64,000 nt of DNA from Bradyrhizobium sp. CCBAU 53351 (lineage in GTDB: Bacteria > Pseudomonadota > Alphaproteobacteria > Rhizobiales > Xanthobacteraceae): NCBI RefSeq assembly GCF_015291745.1, contig NZ_CP030059.1, positions 4,615,501 through 4,679,500 of the forward strand, in the 5' to 3' direction. The translations under genes were made by a program, and so were the position numbers. The notes beneath the pieces are model-generated. The model saw only the letters and a list, made by a program, of their open reading frames with translations, made no database searches and was not told the DNA's origin. Positions 25,950 to 34,191 of the stretch are shown in pieces (the first letter of the stretch is position 1; each line of letters opens with the position of its first letter).

Positions 25950-27347
25950 TCAGGTCGGAATTGCGGCCGCACCGCTCGCCGCTTCCGCGCGCTGCCGCTC
26001 ATAGTCCGCCCGCGGCATCGGAACGGCCTTGGGATTGCCGAGATCGTCGATGCTGATCCGATAGGTTTCCCGCGCCGAGACCGCCGCCAGCGCGGCGATC
26101 ACCGTGATGCCGAAGGCGATCGCGCCCACCGTCAAGGGGATATTGGCCGAGCCGGGAGGCGCCACGGTGGCGAACAGGGCCGGAAGCAACGCGGTGATGG
26201 TGGTCCCGATGTTCTGCGAGATCGCCATCGCCGACACCCGCGTGCGCGTCGGAAACAGCTCCGGATAGAAGCTCGGGAAGATCGCGTTGTAGCCCTGATA
26301 GACGACGCCCCACATCAGCAGCGAGAGCGTGATCGCAAGCGGCACGTTCCTGATGCTGATGGCGTAGAGATAGCCGATGGCAAGCAGGCCCGAGAGCAAC
26401 GCGCCCACGATGATCGGAGGCTTGCGACCGACCTTGTCGGAGAGATGGCCGACGAAGGGAATGACGAACACGGCCAACATGTTTCCGAGCACCGGGATCC
26501 AGAGATAGACGTCCTTGGCGAAGCCGATGCCATAGGCCGGCTGCACCGCGTAGGCTGCGCCGAAGATGGTCGCCACCACCGGAATGACGTTCATCAGTGC
26601 CATGCAGATGACCCTCAGCATGTCCCGCCAGCTCAGCTTGATGGCCTGGACGATGGGCGCGCGCGGCGTTTCGCCCCGCTCGCCCTCGCGGGCAAAGGCA
26701 GGGGTCTCATCGACTTCGCGGCGAATGACATAGCCAGCGACGATGACGAAGAAGCTGAGCAGGAAGGGAATCCGCCAACCCCAGCTGTTGAAGGCATCGG
26801 TGGGCATATAGGCGGCCAGCGGCAGGAAGACGGCTGCTGCGAGAATCTGTCCTGCCTGCACCCCCTGAAGCGCGAAGCTTGCATAGAAGCCGCGCCGGCC
26901 AAACGGCGCGTGCTCCAGGATCATCGAGCTCGCGCCGGAGATTTCACCGGCGACGGCAAATCCCTGCACCAGGCGCAGGATGACGAGGAGGATCGGCGCC
27001 AGCATGCCGACTTGCTGATAGGTGGGCAGAAGACCAACGGCCATGGTCGAGATACCCATCAGGAACATGCAGACGATGAGCACCGTCTTGCGGCCATGTG
27101 TGTCGCCCCAATGACCTAACACGAAGGCACCGATCGGCCGGGCCACGTAACCGACGCCATAAGTCGCCAGCGACGCGACGATCGCGACGGTGGGATTGTC
27201 CGACGGGAAGAAGATTTGCGGGAAGATCAGCGACGCCGCGGTCGCGTAGATGAAGAAGTCATAATATTCGAGGGCTGATCCGATCCAGCCGCTGGCAGCA
27301 GCCTTCCTGGACTGACTCATATCGTGGGTCGCGCGAGCTGTTGTCAT
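25950..27347 (-). CDS. MFS transporter of metabolite:H+ symporter (MHS) type
   Basis: 465 residues with a GGGAGGAAA ribosome site. Typical MHS sequence: ALEYYDFFIYATAASL in the first helix, GHWGDTHGRKTVL in the loop after helix 2, and RLVQGFAVAGEISGAS in helix 4. Relatives carry shikimate, alpha-ketoglutarate, proline/betaine or aromatic acids. The upstream region has several palindromes (27.49-27.54 kb), so expression is probably controlled. Likely the importer for the BKACE substrate. Confidence 0.88.
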   Translation of the reverse strand: MTTARATHDMSQSRKAAASGWIGSALEYYDFFIYATAASLIFPQIFFPSDNPTVAIVASLATYGVGYVARPIGAFVLGHWGDTHGRKTVLIVCMFLMGISTMAVGLLPTYQQVGMLAPILLVILRLVQGFAVAGEISGASSMILEHAPFGRRGFYASFALQGVQAGQILAAAVFLPLAAYMPTDAFNSWGWRIPFLLSFFVIVAGYVIRREVDETPAFAREGERGETPRAPIVQAIKLSWRDMLRVICMALMNVIPVVATIFGAAYAVQPAYGIGFAKDVYLWIPVLGNMLAVFVIPFVGHLSDKVGRKPPIIVGALLSGLLAIGYLYAISIRNVPLAITLSLLMWGVVYQGYNAIFPSFYPELFPTRTRVSAMAISQNIGTTITALLPALFATVAPPGSANIPLTVGAIAFGITVIAALAAVSARETYRISIDDLGNPKAVPMPRADYERQRAEAASGAAAIPT

Positions 27348-27488
27348 CTCGAAGATTTCCTCCCGGGTTTGCTGATGTCCCGTTGGCGGGCTTCACTGGA
27401 AATTGGGCAGCATTCTCCCGGCGCTCCGCGGGACTTTCGCGAGCGCTTGTCACTGCCGATGGATGTCTGATTGGTTGCGACAATAGGC

Positions 27489-27542
27489 TATCGCCCGGGT
27501 AACACAATTACCCTGTTATGCGATAAACCTAACATGATGTTA
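27489..27542. promoter_or_regulatory. cluster of palindromes upstream of the MHS transporter
   Basis: Within 54 bp are GGGTAA-cacaa-TTACCC (27497-27513), the flanking arms TATCGC (27489-27494) and GCGATA (27520-27525), and a perfect 13-bp TAACATGATGTTA (27530-27542). The segment lies 140-195 bp upstream of the transporter start. No regulator gene is adjacent, so the binding protein is unknown. Confidence 0.5.
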
Positions 27543-27612
27543 TCTAGGTCGGAGCGCTGCCCCGCGCCGCGGTCGCGCTCGCCGAATGGCAGCCCGGCAT
27601 GTCGCCGCGAGA

Positions 27613-28377
27613 TCATTCCGGCGGATTGAACGTCCGCACGAAATACACAGGCTCGCTATCCTTCTTCAGGCGATAGAGCTGCGCCGGGCGGTTGGCGCCG
27701 CGCCTCATCCTGGCCACCGGCTCGATCATGTCGGCTGACAGGATGCGGGTCCGGAAGGCGCTCTTCTCGAGCGGGCGATCGAGCACGATCTCGTAGACCC
27801 GCTGCAGATCCGGAAGGGTGAATTCCGCCGGCATCAGATAGGCCGGAAGCGAGGTGTATTCCACCTTGTTGCGCAGGCGCTGGATTGCGGTTACCAGGAT
27901 CTCGCCGTGATCGAAGGCAAGCTTGTCCTTGAGCCTGCCCCCGCGAATTGGAAACCAGCGCGCATCCGGCGCAAGCACGCCTGCCGCCTCCGGGATCAGC
28001 GCGAAATAGGCGTGCGTCGCCGACCAGCCGCGCGGATCGCGCGTCGCGCTCCCCCAGCTTCCGAGCTGCTCGAGATAGGGGCTGGTGACCCCGGCCTTCT
28101 CCCTCAGCTTCCGGGCCGCGCAGGCCGCGAGGTCGCTGTCCTTGGCGACATCGACGAAGCCGCCCGGCAAGGCCCAGGCCGACGGAAACGGCTCGCCCTC
28201 GTCCGCCGGTCGCTGCACCAGCAACACCTGAAGACTGTCATCCAGGATCGCGAAGATCACGACGTCCACCGTCGTCAGGGGACGCGGAAAGTCCAATTGC
28301 CGCGCCTTTCCAAGGTCCTTGCCAACGCCTTTGCCAAAATCCTTGCCAAGACCCTTGCCGAGCGCCTCGCCTGCCAT
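27613..28377 (-). CDS. NrtR-like Nudix-domain transcriptional regulator
   Basis: 254 residues from ATG 28377. After a lysine/glycine-rich start (GKGLGKDFGKGVGKDLGK) comes a Nudix domain (about 35-165) and a C-terminal winged-helix-like domain (about 175-250), the arrangement of NrtR regulators of NAD metabolism. The Nudix box reads GGFVDVAK...RKLREKAGV: the first Glu and most of the REUxEE glutamates are replaced, so hydrolysis is unlikely and ligand sensing more likely. Divergent from the SPFH gene over a palindromic promoter. The frame stays open for about 390 codons upstream by chance. Confidence 0.75.
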   Translation of the reverse strand: MAGEALGKGLGKDFGKGVGKDLGKARQLDFPRPLTTVDVVIFAILDDSLQVLLVQRPADEGEPFPSAWALPGGFVDVAKDSDLAACAARKLREKAGVTSPYLEQLGSWGSATRDPRGWSATHAYFALIPEAAGVLAPDARWFPIRGGRLKDKLAFDHGEILVTAIQRLRNKVEYTSLPAYLMPAEFTLPDLQRVYEIVLDRPLEKSAFRTRILSADMIEPVARMRRGANRPAQLYRLKKDSEPVYFVRTFNPPE

Positions 28378-28399
28378 CGCCAAACTCCGCTGCCAGGAC

Positions 28400-28440
28400 T
28401 TGACACTAGCATAGTTAGTTGTACAGTCCAACTTACTTAG
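28400..28440. promoter_or_regulatory. promoter and candidate operator between nudix and SPFH genes
   Basis: TTGACA (28400-28405), 16 bp, TACAGT (28422-28427) fit a plus-strand sigma-70-type promoter. Overlapping it is an imperfect palindrome with arms CATAGTTAGTTG (28410-28421) and CAACTTACTTAG (28429-28440), 9 of 12 positions symmetric. Position over the -10 box suggests repression by the divergent NrtR-like protein. Confidence 0.5.
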
Positions 28441-28479
28441 TTGCTCAGACACACTTATAACGCTCACCGGAGACAGGCC

Positions 28480-29526
28480 ATGTTCGGCGTCAGATACATC
28501 AAGGCTCAGCCTACCACCTATCTGATGAAGTACCGCGGCGGTGCTATCGTCGCCGAGGGCCCCGGTCTTTCCACGCTGTATTACGCGCCGGCGACCATGC
28601 TGGTCGCCGTGCCGATCGGCAGCCGCGACGCCTCCTTCATCTTCGAGCAGACCGCGCGCGACTTCCAGACGCTGACCGTCCAGGGTCAGGTGACTCATCG
28701 CATCAGCGACCCGACGAAGGCGGCCTCGATGCTCGACTTCACCCTGAAGGCGGACGGCAAGACCTATGAGAGCGACGATCCGGAAAAGCTGCCGGAACGC
28801 ATCCTCGGCACAGTCGAGGTCCTCGCCCAGCAAGCGGTGAAGGAACTGACGCTGAGGGACGCGTTGCAGGCGTCCGACCGCATCGCCGACATCATCGCGG
28901 GCGGATTGAGGCAGCGCGCCGATATCGCCTCCCTCGGGCTCGAAATCCTCGGCGTGTCGGTTCGCGGCATCAAGCCGACACCGGACACCGCGAAGGCACT
29001 CGAGGCGCAGGCCCGCGAAGCGATCCTCAAGACCGCGGATGAGGCCATCTTCGCCCGGCGCAACTTCGCCGTCGAGCAGGAGCGCGCCATCCGCGAGAGC
29101 GAACTCGACACCGAGATCGCGGTCGAGCAGAAGAAGCGGTCGATCCGCGAGACCCAGATGGACGCCGAGGCGAGCGTGGCCGCCAAGCGCAACGAGCTGC
29201 GCGAGGCCGGCATGGCGGCGGATATCGTGCTGGAAGGCAAGCGCAAGGATTTCGTCGGCCTCAACGCCGAGAACACCAGGACGCTGGCCGACGCCGAAGC
29301 CTATCGCGTCGGTGCCTTGATGAAGATCTTCGAGGGTGTCGACACCCGCGTGATCCAGGCGCTCGCCGCCGCCGGCATGCAACCGGGTCAGCTGATCGCG
29401 CAAGCCTTCTCCGGCATCGCCGAGAAGGCCGAGAAGATCGGCCAGCTCAACGTCTCTCCGGACCTGCTCAGCCAGTTGATGGAGAAGCCGCAGCCGATGG
29501 AGGCCGCCAATGCCCGCCGCCAATGA
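28480..29526 (+). CDS. SPFH/band-7 domain protein
   Basis: 348 residues from ATG 28480 with a CGGAGACA ribosome site. Residues about 20-190 form an SPFH (stomatin/prohibitin/flotillin) domain, including FQTLTVQGQVTHRISDP; residues about 190-280 are a charged coiled coil (many E/K/R heptads), followed by an Ala/Gly-rich C-terminus resembling flotillin ends. No N-terminal membrane helix is visible, so membrane attachment, if any, is peripheral. The 3' end overlaps the NAD-kinase-like gene by 17 bp. Confidence 0.85.
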   Translation: MFGVRYIKAQPTTYLMKYRGGAIVAEGPGLSTLYYAPATMLVAVPIGSRDASFIFEQTARDFQTLTVQGQVTHRISDPTKAASMLDFTLKADGKTYESDDPEKLPERILGTVEVLAQQAVKELTLRDALQASDRIADIIAGGLRQRADIASLGLEILGVSVRGIKPTPDTAKALEAQAREAILKTADEAIFARRNFAVEQERAIRESELDTEIAVEQKKRSIRETQMDAEASVAAKRNELREAGMAADIVLEGKRKDFVGLNAENTRTLADAEAYRVGALMKIFEGVDTRVIQALAAAGMQPGQLIAQAFSGIAEKAEKIGQLNVSPDLLSQLMEKPQPMEAANARRQ

Positions 29527-30445
29527 CCGCAAGGTCGTGCTGGTGACGCGCAAGACCAGGCTGGAGGACCTGATCGCGCGCCACCTGACGGCGGCGCAGG
29601 CGCGCTTCTATGTTGAGCATCTCGGCGCCGACTTCTCCGACTATGAGCGGGAGCACGAAGTCTATCGGGCGCAGCATCGCACCACGCTGCAGGTGCTGGA
29701 GCAATGGGGGCGCTATCAGATCATCGATCGCAGCTTCCTGCCGAATTTCATCTTCGGGCCCGACGACATCGTGGCCGCGCTCGGCCAGGACGGCCTCGTC
29801 GCCAACACGATGAAATATCTCAACGACCATCCGCTGATCGGGCTCAACCCCGACCCCGCGCGCCACGACGGCATTCTGCTTCCTTTCGCGCCGCGCGACC
29901 TCGCGAAGCTCCTGCCGGAGGTGGCCGCCGACAAGCGCGGCAGCCAGGCCGTGACGATGGCGGAAGCACGGCTCGGTGACGGCCAGGTGCTCTACGCCGT
30001 CAACGACCTCTTCATCGGCGCCCGTACGCATGTCTCGGCGATCTACGAGCTCACGGCCGGCGGTGCCATGGAGCGGCAGTCTTCCAGCGGCCTGATTGTT
30101 TCCACCGGGCTCGGATCGACCGCCTGGTTCAAGAGCATCGTCACCGGCTCGCTTGCCATTGCCGGCAGCTTTGGCCAGCCTCCCCTGCTCAGCGGCTACG
30201 AGGCGCTGCCCTGGGACGCGGCCGAGCTGCGCTTCGCGGTACGCGAGCCCTTCCCCAGCCGCCATTCCAAGACCAATCTCGTCTGCGGCCGGCTCGCTCC
30301 CGCAGAGCAATTGCGCATCCGTTCCTTGATGCCGGAAAACGGCGTGATCTTCAGTGACGGCGTCGAACCCGACCGCCTCGATTTCAATGCCGGCGCCGAG
30401 GTTGCAATCGGAATTGCCGGGCGGCGCGGCCGATTGATCGTGTGA
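29510..30445 (+). CDS. divergent NAD kinase (NADK) family protein
   Basis: 311 residues. Recognisable NADK segments in order are LGQDGLVANT (92-100; the family has GGDGT), PLIGLNPDP, NDLFIGARTHVSAIYEL (Asn165-Asp166, NAD contact), SSGLIVSTGLGSTAW (192-206; canonical SDGLIVATPTGSTAY) and FSDGVEPDRLDF near the end. The GGDG glycine and the TPTGSTAY threonine-proline are altered, so it may bind NAD(H) without normal kinase activity or use another substrate. Translationally coupled to SPFH. Confidence 0.75.
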   Translation: MPAANDRKVVLVTRKTRLEDLIARHLTAAQARFYVEHLGADFSDYEREHEVYRAQHRTTLQVLEQWGRYQIIDRSFLPNFIFGPDDIVAALGQDGLVANTMKYLNDHPLIGLNPDPARHDGILLPFAPRDLAKLLPEVAADKRGSQAVTMAEARLGDGQVLYAVNDLFIGARTHVSAIYELTAGGAMERQSSSGLIVSTGLGSTAWFKSIVTGSLAIAGSFGQPPLLSGYEALPWDAAELRFAVREPFPSRHSKTNLVCGRLAPAEQLRIRSLMPENGVIFSDGVEPDRLDFNAGAEVAIGIAGRRGRLIV

Positions 30446-30448
30446 TGG

Positions 30449-30652
30449 CTAACTGCCCAGCGCATTCTCGCCGGCTTCGCGGCCGGGCACGCTGACATGG
30501 ACCTCATGCCCCTCACGAAGCGCGAGGGATGCGGCCGCGACCGCCGATTCAAAGGCAGCCTCCTTGGTGGCATATTTGCTCCTGACGTCGCCGTCGTGCA
30601 GCACGCCCCATTCGTCCTGCACCGGCACGATGGCATATTGAGCGAGGCCCAT
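30449..30652 (-). CDS. small hypothetical protein, DUF2188-like shape
   Basis: 67 residues: QYAIVPVQDEWGVLHDGDVR, a TKEAAFESAVAAASLALREG helix and a HVSVP strand. The beta-beta-alpha-beta pattern resembles DUF2188-type small proteins but I cannot confirm the family. It lies convergent with and three bases from the NADK-like gene. Confidence 0.5.
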   Translation of the reverse strand: MGLAQYAIVPVQDEWGVLHDGDVRSKYATKEAAFESAVAAASLALREGHEVHVSVPGREAGENALGS

Positions 30653-30704
30653 TGTCCAACTCCTGGGTTTCAGAATCCATCTGCCGGATAACGCGCCCGC
30701 GCGT

Positions 30705-32042
30705 CTAACGTTGCGTCAGTTGCGGATGCGCGGCGGTGACGCGCCACACCGTGTTGCCGCTGTCGTCGGCGACCAGCAGCGCGCCTGATTTGTCGATGGC
30801 AACGCCGACGGGCCTGCCGCGTGCCTTGTTGTCGCTGTTGAGGAAGCCGGTCACCACGTCCTGCGCCGGTCCACTCGGCTTGCCGTCCGTGAACGGCACG
30901 AACACTACCTTGTAGCCGTTCAGCACCTGCCTGTTCCAGCTGCCGTGCTCGCCGACGAAGGCGCCGCCGCGATAGGCCGCCGGCAGAGCGGAGCCGGTGT
31001 TGAAGGCCATCCCGAGCGGTGCGACATGCGAGCTCAGGGCGTAATCGGGCGCGATCGCCTTGGCGACGAGATCCGGCCGCTGCGGCTTGACGCGGGGATC
31101 GACGTGCTGGCCGTAATAGCTGTAGGGCCAGCCATAGAAGCCGCCGTCCTTCACCGAGGTCATGTAGTCGGGGACGAGATCGGGACCGAGCTCGTCGCGC
31201 TCGTTCACGACCGTCCACAGCGCGCCGGTCTGCGGCTCGAAGCTGAGCCCGTTCGGATTGCGCAGACCGCTTGCGAAGATACGCCAGCGCCCGCTGGCAC
31301 GGTCGACCTCGAGGATGGCGGCGCGATTGTGCTCGGCCTCCATGCCGTTCTCGGTGATGTTGCTGTTGGAGCCGACGCCGGCATAGAGTTTCGAGCCGTC
31401 GGGGCTGGCGACCAGGCTCTTGGTCCAGTGATGGTTGATCGGCCCGCCCGGCAGCGGCGTCAGCACCGTGCCCGGCGCGGTGATCTTGGTGTCGCCTTCC
31501 TTATAGGGATATCTGACGATCGCATCGGCATTGGCGACATAAAGCTCGTTGCCGACCAGCGCGATCCCGAACGGCGAGTTGAGCTGCTCGAGGAAGACGC
31601 TTTGCGTATCCGGCACGCCGTCGCCATTGCTGTCGCGCAGCAGTGTGATGCGGTTGCCCGGCCCGGTGTCGTTGCCGCCCGAGGTCGCCCAGGACTCGAT
31701 ATATCCCATGACGATCTCCTTGGGTCGCTTGATCCCGGCCCCCTTCGGCGCCTTGGATTCCGCCACCAGCACGTCACCATTGGGCAGTACATAGAGGAAA
31801 CGCGGATGCTGCAGGCCGGTCGCGAAGGCCTTGATCTGCAAGCCCTCCGCCACGGAAGGCGTCTCGTCCTTCTTCCAGCCGACGATGCGCGCGATGTGCA
31901 TGGGCGGCAGCAGGTATTGCTGGATGTCGGGCAGCTTAGGGTTGGCGCCGATTTGCGCCTTGGGATCGCCGCTGCCGTCATCGCAACCAGCCAGGAGCAG
32001 CAGCGAGGAGCACAGCAGCGCGCGGGCAAGCTTCGATCTCAT
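30705..32042 (-). CDS. sorbosone dehydrogenase-like PQQ-type beta-propeller lipoprotein
   Basis: 445 residues from ATG 32042. The N-terminus is a lipoprotein signal with lipobox LLAGC (Cys20). The body has the repeated blades of the soluble glucose/L-sorbosone dehydrogenase family, with [20 protein letters not shown] and [21 protein letters not shown]. Such periplasmic proteins use PQQ to oxidise sugars or aldehydes, although many members are uncharacterised. The start overlaps the DUF2231 gene stop by 4 bp (ATGA), so the two are coupled and perhaps form a periplasmic dehydrogenase plus membrane electron partner. Confidence 0.85.
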   Translation of the reverse strand: MRSKLARALLCSSLLLLAGCDDGSGDPKAQIGANPKLPDIQQYLLPPMHIARIVGWKKDETPSVAEGLQIKAFATGLQHPRFLYVLPNGDVLVAESKAPKGAGIKRPKEIVMGYIESWATSGGNDTGPGNRITLLRDSNGDGVPDTQSVFLEQLNSPFGIALVGNELYVANADAIVRYPYKEGDTKITAPGTVLTPLPGGPINHHWTKSLVASPDGSKLYAGVGSNSNITENGMEAEHNRAAILEVDRASGRWRIFASGLRNPNGLSFEPQTGALWTVVNERDELGPDLVPDYMTSVKDGGFYGWPYSYYGQHVDPRVKPQRPDLVAKAIAPDYALSSHVAPLGMAFNTGSALPAAYRGGAFVGEHGSWNRQVLNGYKVVFVPFTDGKPSGPAQDVVTGFLNSDNKARGRPVGVAIDKSGALLVADDSGNTVWRVTAAHPQLTQR

Positions 32043-32491
32043 CGCGCAACTCCTACGCCGTGGCGGTAGACCAGGGCCCAGCCGAGCCAGCCGGTGATGG
32101 GCAGGATCAGGACGGTGAGCACCGACAGAACGAGCCCCGTCGGCCACACCGAGGTCCAGGCATCGCGGGTGTGGATCAGTGCGTTGACGATGGCGAGGAT
32201 CAGCGCCAGCGCGTTTCCGATCAGATGCGGCCAGGCCGGCGTCTGCGCCCGCACCAGGCGGTTGCCGAGGAAATCGGTCAGGCCCGCGATCGCCGCCAGC
32301 ACGCCGAAGACGACGCCGACGAGCAGAAGCCATGCGGAAAAATCCGCCCACATGATCTCGGCGCTGGCGACATAGGCGATGTCGGTCAGGAGCGCGCCGA
32401 CGAAGCACGCGATCGGGATCGGCACGAGCATTGGATGAATGGGATGACCCGCGATCTGCGCGGTGGTGCGCACGCGCACGTCTTGCTGCAC
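32039..32491 (-). CDS. DUF2231 membrane protein
   Basis: 150 residues with a GTG start and four membrane segments. [16 protein letters not shown] at residues 15-30 is the hallmark of DUF2231; its histidines could ligate heme, as in other small cytochrome b-like proteins. It is translationally coupled to the sorbosone-dehydrogenase-like lipoprotein, a pairing I regard as common, and may pass electrons to the quinone pool. Confidence 0.85.
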   Translation of the reverse strand: MQQDVRVRTTAQIAGHPIHPMLVPIPIACFVGALLTDIAYVASAEIMWADFSAWLLLVGVVFGVLAAIAGLTDFLGNRLVRAQTPAWPHLIGNALALILAIVNALIHTRDAWTSVWPTGLVLSVLTVLILPITGWLGWALVYRHGVGVAR

Positions 32492-32554
32492 GGTCGGCCT
32501 CGTGTGAGTTTCGGTCCTGCCCGACCGGCCAACTCGTGCGCGGGGTGATGGTTC

Positions 32555-32860
32555 CTAGCTGCGCGGCAGGCCCAGCCGTTGCCGGACCTCATCATCCTCG
32601 ATCACCTGATCCAGGCGCGAATCCTTGCCGGCTTCGAGATCTTCCGCGATCGTCTCGAGCACCCGAAATGCGTCCCCGGCGCTCGGTGCCGTCGCGATGT
32701 GCGCGATCGACCGGCCGTTGACGGTGAGATCGGCCTCGCCCCAGGGCGTGGTGTCAATCTCCAGGCGGTCGCCGCCGGCATTTGCGATGAAGTGCTGGAC
32801 GGTGGATTTGGAGGTCGGCAGAGAAAGGTCTGGCGTCCAGTCGATCGGCTTGTCGGTCAT
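32555..32860 (-). CDS. hypothetical protein
   Basis: 101 residues from ATG 32860; the frame is open 37 codons more upstream without a site. Acidic, soluble, with [19 protein letters not shown] followed by a helical C-terminus. No family recognised. Located 60 bases upstream of the DUF2231 gene on the same strand. Confidence 0.5.
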   Translation of the reverse strand: MTDKPIDWTPDLSLPTSKSTVQHFIANAGGDRLEIDTTPWGEADLTVNGRSIAHIATAPSAGDAFRVLETIAEDLEAGKDSRLDQVIEDDEVRQRLGLPRS

Positions 32861-33020
32861 GTCGTGGTCGTCCCGAAGTTGCGACCGATGGATAGACCAT
32901 CCGGCGCGCGGGACATTGACCTGGATCAGGCCTGCTGCGTTGATGGTTGTAGCGGGTGAAGAGGTCACCATCGCGAATCGGCACGCTGGAATCCCAGCCC
33001 AAAAGTGCTATATTATTGAT

Positions 33021-33263
33021 GTGGATAAGGTAACCGCCTCCTCGACCGCAGAGCACATCCGGGCACTCGCCCGGACGTTCCACGTGTCCTATTCCGAGGG
33101 CCCAAACGACCGCTTGGCACATCATATCTCGCGCCTGGCCGGGGATCCCGTCGAGTTGGACGAGATCGAATTGTTGCTCATCGGGTTAGTGCGAGCCGAA
33201 CGAATTACGCGCCCGGAAATGATCCAGCTGCAGGCTGCCTATTTGCGTGAAGTCAGGCCGTGA
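33021..33263 (+). CDS. small partner (probable antitoxin) of Fic protein
   Basis: 80 residues if the GTG at 33021 is used; an in-frame ATG at 32943 would give 106. The stop overlaps the fic GTG by 4 bp. Like VbhA-type antitoxins it is short and helical, and carries YSEG close to the expected [S/T]xxxE[G/N] inhibitory motif, but the serine is at -3 rather than -4 from the glutamate. A TATATT box ends only about six bases before the GTG, which could mean a leaderless message. Its antitoxin role is inferred from position. Confidence 0.55.
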   Translation: MDKVTASSTAEHIRALARTFHVSYSEGPNDRLAHHISRLAGDPVELDEIELLLIGLVRAERITRPEMIQLQAAYLREVRP

Positions 33264-33991
33264 CCTTCGATCCGTTCGGCGACTTCGAAGCGCACGGATA
33301 TCTACGCAACCTTGCTCAAGAGAAAGATCCAGCGATCGTAAAGAGGCTCGAACATGCTTCCTTCACGACCGGCATCGATGAAGCATTCACGGCGCTTCAG
33401 AAAAAGCAGGCGCTCACCTACGCGGACGTGCTCAGTACCCACAAGACGTTGTTCGAGGCCATGTACCCGTGGGCTGGTCAGGATCGCGCCACGACGGCAC
33501 CGGATATCGCCGTGAGCCGGGACGGCGTTTTGTTCGCCCATCCGAAGTCTATTCAGAAGGCAATCGACCATGCGCTGAAACTGGGCAACGATCCCAAAAC
33601 CATGCGCGAGAAGCCGGGCGAAGTCATGGGCTATTTGGCCCACGGCCATCCGTTCCTCGACGGCAATGGCCGCACGATCATGGTCGTCTACTCCATACTG
33701 GCGCAACGCGCCGGCTTCAGCATCGACTGGGCTGCGACCGATAAGACCGAATACCTGCAAGCGCTCACCAGGGAACTCGACGATCCCGGCAAGGGCATCC
33801 TCGACACATATCTCGAGCCTTACATCCGCCCGGCTGTTAGCGATCTCAAAGAGCACATCAACGCTGCCAAGGGACTCGATGGCGGCAGGGGCGAGACGGA
33901 CACCGTTCGCGGGAGCAACGACGATCCGGCTGTCCAAGCAGAATACGAGCAGCAACGGCTCAAGCGCGATGAGCAAAGCAAAGGCGCTTGA
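33260..33991 (+). CDS. Fic/DOC-family protein (AMP-transferase toxin)
   Basis: 243 residues with a GTG start. The active-site motif HPFLDGNGRT (H130 catalytic) is complete and preceded by a beta-hairpin flap region, so the enzyme should be competent to transfer AMP or another nucleotide moiety to a protein target. The last ~40 residues are charged and poorly structured. There is no inhibitory helix within Fic itself, so class I control by the upstream small protein is expected. It lies 80 bases from a tRNA-Gly attachment remnant. Confidence 0.88.
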   Translation: MTFDPFGDFEAHGYLRNLAQEKDPAIVKRLEHASFTTGIDEAFTALQKKQALTYADVLSTHKTLFEAMYPWAGQDRATTAPDIAVSRDGVLFAHPKSIQKAIDHALKLGNDPKTMREKPGEVMGYLAHGHPFLDGNGRTIMVVYSILAQRAGFSIDWAATDKTEYLQALTRELDDPGKGILDTYLEPYIRPAVSDLKEHINAAKGLDGGRGETDTVRGSNDDPAVQAEYEQQRLKRDEQSKGA

Positions 33992-34071
33992 TAAGAGGAA
34001 TCCTGAAGCCAACGAAGGATACTTCGCACGGCTCAACCAGATCGCCGACCATCACCCTCTTAGGGAATGGC

Positions 34072-34115
34072 TGGAGCGGGTGAAGGGAATCGAACCCTCG
34101 TATTCAGCTTGGAAG
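34072..34115 (-). mobile_element. attachment-site remnant: 3' 44 bp of tRNA-Gly
   Basis: On the minus strand the 44 bases run from the anticodon loop (CTTCCAA, anticodon UCC) through GAGGGTTCGATTCCC to CACCCGCTCCA. Upstream of the loop the match to a tRNA stops abruptly, so no cloverleaf exists. This is what a tyrosine recombinase leaves at the far end of an island inserted in a tRNA 3' end. By orientation the island lies at higher coordinates and the intact tRNA-Gly beyond the window. Confidence 0.8.
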
Positions 34116-34191
34116 TCTCGAAATACCGCAGTGTTTTCAAAGGTCATTCTGACATTTTCAGTGTTTTTGGCTCATTGAGATCACTACAGAA

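Noticed and set aside
28378..29553. 392-codon N-terminal extension of the Nudix gene on the minus strand
   Set aside because: It is antisense to the SPFH gene, crosses the promoter palindrome and shows no domain; the ATG at 28377 gives a complete NrtR-like protein.
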